A stretch of DNA of 15,460 nucleotides, taken from assembly GCA_937892095.1 (NCBI GenBank), contig CALAVC010000061.1, positions 1-15,460 on the forward strand, read 5' to 3'. Source of the DNA: an uncultured Bacteroidales bacterium. Lineage in GTDB: Bacteria; Bacteroidota; Bacteroidia; Bacteroidales; Marinilabiliaceae. The notes beneath the pieces are model-generated. The model was given only the letters and a program-made list of their open reading frames with translations. It was not told the origin of the DNA and did no database searches. The position numbers and the translations under genes were made by a program. Of the stretch, positions 1-6,320 are shown piece by piece. How positions within the stretch are numbered: the first letter of the stretch is position 1; the number at the start of each line of letters is the position of its first letter.

Positions 1-10
1 AAAGAAATGA

Positions 11-403
11 CTAATTTCGAATTCGAAAGCGTTGCATTATCAACTTGAATTCTGCCTTTAATGCCAATGCCATACCATTCAATTCGTTCAACTCTGTTCG
101 TGCCTTGTCAAATTCCGCAATTTTTTCCATCGAGCTATCATTCCCTTTCAATATGAATGTTTTTATGCCAATCCCACATCGACCAATCCGTGCATCGTAT
201 GCTGTGCACGAGCGTGCATTGTTTATAGCCTTGTAATACCGGCAGAAAATATTCTCCGCAAGTCTATAATCCAAATACGGAACCTTGCTATCCGAAAACA
301 AGTCCGAAAGACCTGCCACCAGTCGCAACATCTCAAAGTACTTCTCGTTCGTTTTCCAAGTACTTATAAACCTGTGCAAATCACTTCCAATATCTGTCTG
401 CAT
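11..403 (-). pseudogene. Probable type II restriction endonuclease, N-terminal part, apparently frameshifted
   Basis: The 130-residue frame carries blocks that I recall from NgoFVII-like type II restriction endonucleases: LFSDSKVPYLDYRLAENIF (residues 35-53), GIGIKTF (77-83) and KIAEF (94-98). It overlaps the 3' end of the cytosine methyltransferase gene by 40 bases in another frame, the normal layout for an RM pair. The last ~14 residues (after LALK, residue 116) look unrelated to the family. In the third minus-strand frame the sequence from about position 56 to the window edge is open and reads GRIQVDNATLSNSKLVIS, which resembles the expected continuation. I infer an indel near position 50-58, possibly by slippage at AGAATTC, that truncates the enzyme. 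The family assignment is from memory of motifs; a sequencing error is also possible, and the 3' end lies outside the window. Confidence 0.55.
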
Positions 404-1341
404 ACTCTTTCAACAAGTGGTACGACAACCGAATTCCCAGCTTGCTTATATTTGGCACTCATGTTTATGCTTGGTGCAAAATCATACTCTGCTGGAAAAC
501 CCATAAAGTTCAAACATTCCTTAGGCGATAACTTTCTTATCCCATCATCCGTGTATATCAGTGGGACGTTGTGCCCTCCCATCCCCATATTTGCCGTAAG
601 CGTCGGACATACATTGCTTTTATTTGTTCGCACGTATGTCCGTCGCCACTGATAGATGGTCTCTTTCGACGTAATCTCTTTCTTCAACTCTTCATAATGA
701 AGCATTTTGTCTGTGTAGAAAAGCTTCGGGTCTCTATTTCCATAGTCTATGCAATCTGCTAATCTTTTTCTCAGTGCTGTCTTGTTCGGAAACCTAAATT
801 GCTCGTGTTTAGGCTCCTTTTCTTTGTTAAATCCCACAATGAAAATGCGCTCCCTATTCTGTGGCGTATCTGCATACTCCATTGCGTTCATAACTTTATA
901 ATACACTGTATACCCAAGTTCTTCAAGTGTAGTTTTAATCACAGCAAACGTCCGACCCTCATCGTGCGACAACAAGTTCTTGACGTTCTCCAATAGTACT
1001 GCCTTTGGCTTACGCCTCCTTACTATTTCTGCTACGTCAAAAAACAGCGTTCCGCGTGCGTCTTCAAAACCCCTTTGATGACCTGCTATCGAAAACGCTT
1101 GGCATGGAAATCCTCCGCATAAAATGTCAAACTCTTCGGGTATTTCGTTTTTAGTCTCTTCTTTTGTTATGTCGCCCAATGGCCACTCTCCGAAATTATG
1201 AAAGTAGGTCTTTTGCGCTGCCGAATCCCATTCCGATGAAAATAAGCATCTACCACCCAATTTTTTCAGTGCCACTCGAAAACCACCTATCCCTGCAAAT
1301 AGGTCAATAAACGTAAATCTTTCTTTGTCGGCTTCTCTCAT
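364..1341 (-). CDS. DNA (cytosine-5-)-methyltransferase, type II RM
   Basis: Transfers a methyl group from S-adenosylmethionine to C5 of cytosine in a specific DNA site, protecting host DNA from the partner nuclease. The 325 residues show all major C5-MTase motifs in order: motif I DLFAGIGGF (13-21), motif IV GGFPCQAFS with catalytic Cys80, motif VI ENV (118-120), motif VIII QNRERIF (161-167), a target-recognition region at about 185-265, motif IX RKLSPKECLNFMGFP (269-283) and motif X KQAGNSVVVPL (299-309). Length and spacing resemble the single-specificity M.HhaI type. The recognition sequence cannot be read from the motifs. A strong minus-strand terminator lies only 24 bases upstream, so the gene is insulated from the operon before it, and its own promoter is not obvious. 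The frame is intact although the downstream nuclease frame looks broken, which would leave a solitary protective methylase. Confidence 0.96.
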   Translation of the reverse strand: MREADKERFTFIDLFAGIGGFRVALKKLGGRCLFSSEWDSAAQKTYFHNFGEWPLGDITKEETKNEIPEEFDILCGGFPCQAFSIAGHQRGFEDARGTLFFDVAEIVRRRKPKAVLLENVKNLLSHDEGRTFAVIKTTLEELGYTVYYKVMNAMEYADTPQNRERIFIVGFNKEKEPKHEQFRFPNKTALRKRLADCIDYGNRDPKLFYTDKMLHYEELKKEITSKETIYQWRRTYVRTNKSNVCPTLTANMGMGGHNVPLIYTDDGIRKLSPKECLNFMGFPAEYDFAPSINMSAKYKQAGNSVVVPLVERVCRQILEVICTGL

Positions 1342-1364
1342 CTCATACCCATTTTTCTGTCCGA

Positions 1365-1406
1365 CAAAAAATATCCGACTACGGAACTATTCCCGCAGTC
1401 GGATAT
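1365..1406 (-). terminator. Rho-independent terminator closing the 9041-1531 operon
   Basis: ATATCCGACT (1371-1380) pairs perfectly with AGTCGGATAT (1397-1406). The stem continues inward past one A/C mismatch with CGG/CCG, giving a long stem with a short loop. On the minus strand the hairpin is followed by six T residues (A run at 1366-1371 on the plus strand). Orientation and position, downstream of the lipoprotein and just upstream of the methyltransferase, fit termination of the minus-strand operon. Confidence 0.85.
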
Positions 1407-1426
1407 AATACAGTTGGTTTTATAAC

Positions 1427-1455
1427 TAATTGATTTGCAATCAATTACCCCCCCC
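1427..1455. repeat. Perfect 9-bp inverted repeat followed by C8 run
   Basis: TAATTGATT (1427-1435) and AATCAATTA (1439-1447) form a perfect inverted repeat with a 3-base TGC loop, directly followed by eight C (1448-1455; G8 on the minus strand). It sits between the lipoprotein gene and the terminator. It could be a second, weaker terminator hairpin, a protein site or a remnant of the boundary of the RM cassette; nothing in the sequence decides between these. Confidence 0.5.
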
Positions 1456-1530
1456 TAATTTAGGAGAGTTTGTTTTTTTGAAGTGTTCTTTATTTGTTCG
1501 CATTTTCTTCGAAAATATGCCCTCTATCCC

Positions 1531-2094
1531 TTACCCCCTTGGTCTCACGTAGCTGTCCGTACTCGTCGAGTCCGTCTTTTCTTCCGTGTCCGTAGCCACG
1601 CTTTCTGTGTGCCTTACTTCGCTGACGTGCTCCAATTCAATGTAGCTACCTCGTGTCGACACAAGGTTCAGTTCGCATGCCTCATAATATTCTTCAAGCG
1701 ACGTAAAGTAATGACCATATATATAGTTGTTCGTTACTTTCGATATGCTTATGCACGCAACGTCTTCGTTCCACCTGCCGCCATAGTTCAGCACCAGCAC
1801 TCGCCATGCCTCGTCGAGCCAATACCACTCAAACTCATACGTACTGTCATATTCGCCTTTGTAATACGACTCTTCGTAGCCCGTCAAGTAACCTCTATCT
1901 TCGTAGAAAAAGAACCGGCTGAAGTAATATTCGCGTCCGTTGCTTGAGCGCACAGGTAGTTTACCTTCCCAACATACTCCCGTCAGTATCTTGTCCTCCA
2001 TTTCGTCCTCATCCTGACACGAGGTGCAAAAAGTCGTGCATACCACCATGCTCAGCAAGGCACTCAAGTATGATACATATTTTTTCATAAGCAT
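1531..2094 (-). CDS. Surface lipoprotein of unknown function
   Basis: 187 residues with a lipoprotein signal peptide: Lys-Lys at 4-5, a hydrophobic core to about residue 22, then TSC with the lipidated cysteine at 26. The mature protein starts C-Q-D-E-D-E, an acidic run like the lipoprotein export signals described in Bacteroidota, so I infer display on the cell surface. The body (about 35-150) is rich in Tyr, Trp, Glu and Gly, and the C-terminal ~25 residues are Ser/Thr/Glu-rich and probably disordered. I do not recognise a domain. A start at 2088 (third residue) is equally plausible. It is the last gene of the seven-gene minus-strand run, 34 bases after the aldo/keto reductase, and has a CA-repeat leader just before the start. 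Confidence 0.8.
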   Translation of the reverse strand: MLMKKYVSYLSALLSMVVCTTFCTSCQDEDEMEDKILTGVCWEGKLPVRSSNGREYYFSRFFFYEDRGYLTGYEESYYKGEYDSTYEFEWYWLDEAWRVLVLNYGGRWNEDVACISISKVTNNYIYGHYFTSLEEYYEACELNLVSTRGSYIELEHVSEVRHTESVATDTEEKTDSTSTDSYVRPRG

Positions 2095-2128
2095 TTGTGT
2101 GTGTGTTGAATTGGTAAAGACGCAAATT

Positions 2129-3085
2129 CTATGCCGTCTTCAATATCTCGTCTATCTCACGTAGCTCGTCGTCTGCAAAGGCTGGTCCGTTCAGTGCTTC
2201 AAGGTTCTTATCCAGTTGTTCCGTGCTCGACGCTCCAACGAGCACGCTTGTGACACTCTCTTGGCGCAAGTTCCATTCCAGTGCCATTGCCGCCAATGTC
2301 TGACCGCGCCTCTGCGCAATCTCGTTCAGTTTTACAATTGCAGCATGCTTTTCGTCAGTCAGTACCTCAGGTTTCAAGAATCGTCCTTGCGTCATGCGCG
2401 ACCCTTCGGGTATGCCGTTGAGATACCTATCCGACAGCAAACCCTGTGCAAGTGGCGAAAAAGTTATCATGCCCACTCCCGCCTCGTTTACTGCGTCCGT
2501 CAGTCCCTCTTCTGCATGTCTGTCAAACATGTTATATCGCTCCTGATGTATCAAGCACGGCACTCCGTTGTCTCGCAAAATCTTATATGCCTCTCGTGCT
2601 TGTGGCACGGGGTAGCGCGATATGCCTGCATATATAGCCTTGCCCTGTCTGACTGCTTGAACAAGTGCGCTCATAGTCTCTTCTATAGGTGTCTCGGGGT
2701 CATACCTATGTGAGTAATATATATCCACATACTCCAATCCCATGCGACGCAAGCTCTGGTCCAAACTGGCTATCATATACTTACGACTTCCCCAGTCGCC
2801 ATACGGACCTTCCCACATCTTGTATCCTGCCTTGGTCGCAATCACCATCTCGTCCCTATGTGTCGACAAGTTTTCGCTGAGTATCCTACCAAAGTTTATC
2901 TCGGCCGACCCAGGCTCTGGTCCATAGTTGTTCGCCAAGTCAAAGTGTGTAATGCCTTTGTCAAATGCATGTACTATTATGTCTCGTGCATTCGTATAGC
3001 TATCTTCCGAACCAAAGTTGTGCCATAGCCCAAGCGATATTTCTGGCAGTAGTAGGCCACTGCGTCCACAACGTTTACATTGCAT
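2129..3085 (-). CDS. Aldo/keto reductase, YghZ/Gpr-like
   Basis: NADPH-dependent reductase of small aldehydes or ketones; the closest named family I recognise is YghZ, which reduces L-glyceraldehyde 3-phosphate and methylglyoxal. The 318-residue protein begins with the family-typical MQCKRCGRSGLLLPEISLGL and carries the catalytic tetrad Asp49 (FDLANNYG), Tyr54, Lys85 (ATKAGY) and His126 (YYSHR). SLDQSLRRMGLEYVDIYYSH and the C-terminal nucleotide-binding region LVGASSTEQLDKNL (about 284-297) are also present. The start at 3085 is fixed by this N-terminus, although the transporter frame upstream runs past it for 109 bases. The leader is A-rich with no Shine-Dalgarno. The physiological substrate cannot be inferred from the operon. 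Confidence 0.93.
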   Translation of the reverse strand: MQCKRCGRSGLLLPEISLGLWHNFGSEDSYTNARDIIVHAFDKGITHFDLANNYGPEPGSAEINFGRILSENLSTHRDEMVIATKAGYKMWEGPYGDWGSRKYMIASLDQSLRRMGLEYVDIYYSHRYDPETPIEETMSALVQAVRQGKAIYAGISRYPVPQAREAYKILRDNGVPCLIHQERYNMFDRHAEEGLTDAVNEAGVGMITFSPLAQGLLSDRYLNGIPEGSRMTQGRFLKPEVLTDEKHAAIVKLNEIAQRRGQTLAAMALEWNLRQESVTSVLVGASSTEQLDKNLEALNGPAFADDELREIDEILKTA

Positions 3086-4062
3086 ATTTTTTTTCTTTTT
3101 TTTCTAATATAACCCTTTGTCGCCAATTGTTGGCTCTCGCGGTGCCGTTTTTTCCAAAGTTGGTAGCTATTTATTATGTTTTGCCACAGCACGTAGCTAC
3201 CTGGCGCAACCGTCGTTAGCGGGTTTAAGTACGTAAACGCCATCCAAATGGCCAACACCGTGTTTTTCTGTCCCAATGCCTGTCCGCCACTTATCCGGTC
3301 ATTATAGTGTCCGCCAACCTCTTTGCCCACTGCAAACTGCACTCCACATGCAATCAGTGCAATGACCGACAGCTGACAAACCAACGTCATGTTGTCCGAA
3401 TCGTCCACAATGCTTTTGGCTGTCTTGCCCATAACCATTGCCAAAGCCAGTGCCCAAATATAAAATGCCATGCCAGAGTGTTCGCCAAGCCATGCATGAA
3501 CTCGTGGCACGACGTAACGAATTATCTGTGCCAACAAAAATGGGCATATCAACAGTGGAAATACTTTCGACAATATTCGCAAGAACGCCTCAAAAAACGT
3601 CAGTTCTGCACTCTGATATACCAATGGGAAAACGAGTGGCACGTAGACTGCCGCCACAAGGTTTACCAAAAATGTATACGTAATTAGAGTCTCTGCCGAA
3701 CCACCTAATTTGGCTGTAATGACGGCTGCTGCTGTCGCCGTAGGACATATCAAGCACACCATAGCTCCTTGTGCCAACACAGGGCTTATCGGTGCCAAGA
3801 TTATGTACGACAATGTACAACCCACCACCTGCACCAGCAAGAGCCACATGTGCCACCTCCTAAATCTAAACTCGCTCGGGTTGACGCGCGAGAACGTCAG
3901 CAGTAGCTGTATGAAAATCAGTAGTGGGGTCAAGATTGCGTCCACTGCCCACACCTCGTCTTTAATAGTGCTCAGCATGCCAATGTTATGAAACGCAGCG
4001 TACGTCAGCACTCCCACAAGCATTGCTATGGGGAGCGTCCAGTTTTTCAAAAATCGTATCAT
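2977..4062 (-). CDS. Bile-acid:sodium symporter-like (BASS/SBF fold) membrane transporter
   Basis: An integral inner-membrane protein of about 9-10 hydrophobic helices. It resembles the Bacteroidota branch of the bile-acid:Na+ symporter superfamily: CPTATAAAVITAKLGG (106-121) and GGQALGQKNTVLAIWMAFTY (259-278) are the conserved inner-repeat segments. The substrate is unknown; relatives move bile acids, pyruvate, pantothenate and other organic anions. Its ATG overlaps the barrel gene's stop (TGATG at 4064-4060), implying translational coupling. The family usually ends near LWQNIINSYQLW (about residues 292-303), but this frame goes on ~58 residues through a T8CT8 tract (A8GA8 on the coding strand, 3087-3103) and 109 bases into the reductase gene. 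The tail from residue ~320 is basic and unlike the family, so the true C-terminus may lie earlier. Confidence 0.85.
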   Translation of the reverse strand: MIRFLKNWTLPIAMLVGVLTYAAFHNIGMLSTIKDEVWAVDAILTPLLIFIQLLLTFSRVNPSEFRFRRWHMWLLLVQVVGCTLSYIILAPISPVLAQGAMVCLICPTATAAAVITAKLGGSAETLITYTFLVNLVAAVYVPLVFPLVYQSAELTFFEAFLRILSKVFPLLICPFLLAQIIRYVVPRVHAWLGEHSGMAFYIWALALAMVMGKTAKSIVDDSDNMTLVCQLSVIALIACGVQFAVGKEVGGHYNDRISGGQALGQKNTVLAIWMAFTYLNPLTTVAPGSYVLWQNIINSYQLWKKRHRESQQLATKGYIRKKRKKICNVNVVDAVAYYCQKYRLGYGTTLVRKIAIRMHET

Positions 4063-5387
4063 CAGAAAAGATAATTCATCGTGACGTAAAAACCCTGTTT
4101 GCCGTCGTCTTTACGAACCGACTTGCCAAAGTCGGCCGATATGATAAAGTTTGTGTTCATGTGTATCTTTAGCCCCAAACCTGCCGATGTGTGCAAGCAG
4201 TCGTGCCCAGTCCTAAACAGCCATTCTCTCTGTTCCGTCGGCACGCCCGATAGGTCTACGTCATACTCTTGCGTCGTCAGTCCAAAGTCACCAAAGACGT
4301 TGAGTCCTATCGCCCACTGCGCCTTTTGCCACTCAAATCGCGTCAAGAGCCATCTATACTCCACGTTTGCCAACGCCACTCCGTCTGCCACAATTCTGTT
4401 GCGTGTCGTACCTCTCATTGTCTTCGACCCGCCCAAGCCTTGCGACGTCGCAGCCGTCAGTGTCGATGTCGTTATGTGTGGTAATATGTAAAACGGCACA
4501 CGCCCACAAATTTTGTTCTGCAACACAACCCTATATGCCAGCACTCTCTCTGGGCTACCAAGCGATATATATTGCCTGTGCATAAGCGTGGCTCGCAAAA
4601 ATCCGTCAGTATGTTCCGACCAGAAGCCCGGAGCCGCAGCAAGCGTCAGTTCGCTCCACACGCCCTTTGTCGCAAATGCTTCGTTATCCCTACTATCTAT
4701 GCCTATGCTTGCGCGTAAAAAACAGTCCCGACCACCACTTTGCTGTGCTGGTCTTAGCACGTTATATTTGCAATAAATGTCATACAGAGTTGCTGTGTCT
4801 GGCAGCGAACGCCTTAGCTCATTGCGGTGCACACTCTCTATCTTCATGTCGAAAAGTGTAAAGCCGGCTTGCCAATACACATTGCTTTCTGGCACGTCAT
4901 ACCTCACCGTCGCAATTGCCCTCAACAGGCGCCTATGGTGCTTATAAAATATTCGTGTCAAGTACTCATCGCTCTCCTTGTCTATCAAGTCTTTGTCCCA
5001 CACCGTCTTTCGCCCGTTAAAACCCGAAAAGTCCATCGTCAAGTCCCTAAACCACGTCACGTCAGCCAGCAATCGTGCGTTGCGCGATATGCCACTTAGT
5101 GCCTCTGGCGAGTCATAGTTCACGCGTGCAAGCATGGTCCCTGCCGCAAATCGCGACACCTCCACATAGAGCGACTGCTCATAGTTCGGGTAGTTCTCGC
5201 CCGTGCCATACCAATAAATGTTCGACAGCAATCCATATTGAAAACCAAGATCGTTGTCATACGACACTGCCGGTAGCACTCCAAAACTTACTCCCGACTT
5301 CGTAAACTTTTCAAGGTCGCTATGCTCTTGTGCTACACTCGCACTCGCCCATAGGCCCATCAATACAAGATATGCGACTCTTCGCAT
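4062..5387 (-). CDS. Omp85-type (BamA/TamA-like) outer-membrane beta-barrel protein
   Basis: 441 residues with a Sec signal peptide (cleavage probable after Ala19, ASVA/QEH). Alternating-polarity beta segments run through the whole length and the chain ends MNYLF, with the terminal Phe required for outer-membrane insertion by the Bam machinery. GLGGSKTMRG (317-326) followed by RNRIVADGVALANVEYRW is the conserved barrel-lumen RG motif and following strand of the Omp85/surface-antigen family. There are no POTRA repeats: only about 20 residues precede the barrel, so this is a barrel-only member and not BamA itself. The role could be transport or lipid/protein handling in the outer membrane; no substrate can be named. 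It lies six bases after rnz and overlaps the transporter start. Confidence 0.85.
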   Translation of the reverse strand: MRRVAYLVLMGLWASASVAQEHSDLEKFTKSGVSFGVLPAVSYDNDLGFQYGLLSNIYWYGTGENYPNYEQSLYVEVSRFAAGTMLARVNYDSPEALSGISRNARLLADVTWFRDLTMDFSGFNGRKTVWDKDLIDKESDEYLTRIFYKHHRRLLRAIATVRYDVPESNVYWQAGFTLFDMKIESVHRNELRRSLPDTATLYDIYCKYNVLRPAQQSGGRDCFLRASIGIDSRDNEAFATKGVWSELTLAAAPGFWSEHTDGFLRATLMHRQYISLGSPERVLAYRVVLQNKICGRVPFYILPHITTSTLTAATSQGLGGSKTMRGTTRNRIVADGVALANVEYRWLLTRFEWQKAQWAIGLNVFGDFGLTTQEYDVDLSGVPTEQREWLFRTGHDCLHTSAGLGLKIHMNTNFIISADFGKSVRKDDGKQGFYVTMNYLF

Positions 5388-5393
5388 CGTCTC

Positions 5394-6299
5394 TCAAAAT
5401 ACTATTTTAAAACCATCGTACACAGCCGTCGTGTCCGGGAAAATTTCTTGCGCTTCGGCTTCCAGACCATCCGTCTCTACATACCGACTCGAAAAGTGCC
5501 CAATGATTAGTTTGCGCACTTTGGCTGCTTTCGCAATCAATGCTGCCTGCCTTGCTGTACTATGCATTGTCTTCATTGCCAACTCCGACAACTCCGACAT
5601 GAACGTCGCCTCATGAAACAATAGCGACACGCCCTCTATCTCGCTCGCCACGTTCGGCAAATACTGTGTGTCCGATATGTACGCATAGCTCAATGGGGCA
5701 GGAGCTTCGCGCACAAGTTCTTCGCGTGCCACCTCTTCGCCATTATAATCGTAGTACGGGCGACCATTTTTTATCGACACTATGTCCGCAATCGTCAGTC
5801 CATACCTGCATATCGCTTCCCGACGTATGTTCGGCTCCCTAACTTGCTCTCGAAAGACAAAACCACATGTGTCCACTCTGTGGCGCAACGGAATGCTACG
5901 CACGTTAACGTGTTTCACTTCTTGCAGCACTTGTGGCTTGTCATATCGCAGACCAACAAAACTTATCTTGAACGGTATGTTGTCGCAAAAAAAGGCTATC
6001 TGCGGGCGCAGCATCTCCTCCAATTTCGGATGCCCAAATATCGTCAGCGGTGTCGACCGATTCAGTAGCGACATCGTCGAAATCAATCCTATCAGTCCAA
6101 ACATGTGGTCGCCATGCATGTGTGATATGAAGATGGCTTCTATCTTCATAAAGTTCACGTGCATCTTGCGCATCTGAAATTGAGTCCCTTCGCCACAATC
6201 AATAAGAAACGTATGACCAGATATGTTCAATATCTGTGCCGACGGATTCCTATGCGACGTCGGTGTGGCCGAATTGCACCCAAGTATCAACAATTCCAT
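5394..6299 (-). CDS. rnz: Ribonuclease Z (tRNA 3' endonuclease)
   Basis: Cytoplasmic metallo-beta-lactamase-fold nuclease that removes 3' trailers from tRNA precursors. The 301 residues contain the zinc motif HMHGDH (60-65), His140 (PLRHRV), Asp210 (YISDT), HEATF (229-233), the HST motif at 246-248 and His268 (GHFSSRY), all as expected for a short-form RNase Z. The insertion around 150-195 fits the exosite arm that grips tRNA. The start gives the canonical MELLILGCNSATP. The gene follows the thioredoxin-fold gene by 21 bases and precedes the barrel gene by six. STAS next to rnz is an arrangement I recall from Bacteroidales; here a large exported protein gene lies between the two. Confidence 0.96.
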   Translation of the reverse strand: MELLILGCNSATPTSHRNPSAQILNISGHTFLIDCGEGTQFQMRKMHVNFMKIEAIFISHMHGDHMFGLIGLISTMSLLNRSTPLTIFGHPKLEEMLRPQIAFFCDNIPFKISFVGLRYDKPQVLQEVKHVNVRSIPLRHRVDTCGFVFREQVREPNIRREAICRYGLTIADIVSIKNGRPYYDYNGEEVAREELVREAPAPLSYAYISDTQYLPNVASEIEGVSLLFHEATFMSELSELAMKTMHSTARQAALIAKAAKVRKLIIGHFSSRYVETDGLEAEAQEIFPDTTAVYDGFKIVF

Positions 6300-6320
6300 T
6301 ATGTTCCTTTTCTCGTGCTT

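Noticed and set aside
1483..1947. 154-residue plus-strand open frame
   Set aside because: Antisense to the lipoprotein gene, which has a clear signal peptide and lipobox; the frame has no domain character.
4062..5387. Calling the barrel protein BamA
   Set aside because: No POTRA repeats and only about half the length of BamA; only the barrel region and RG motif match.
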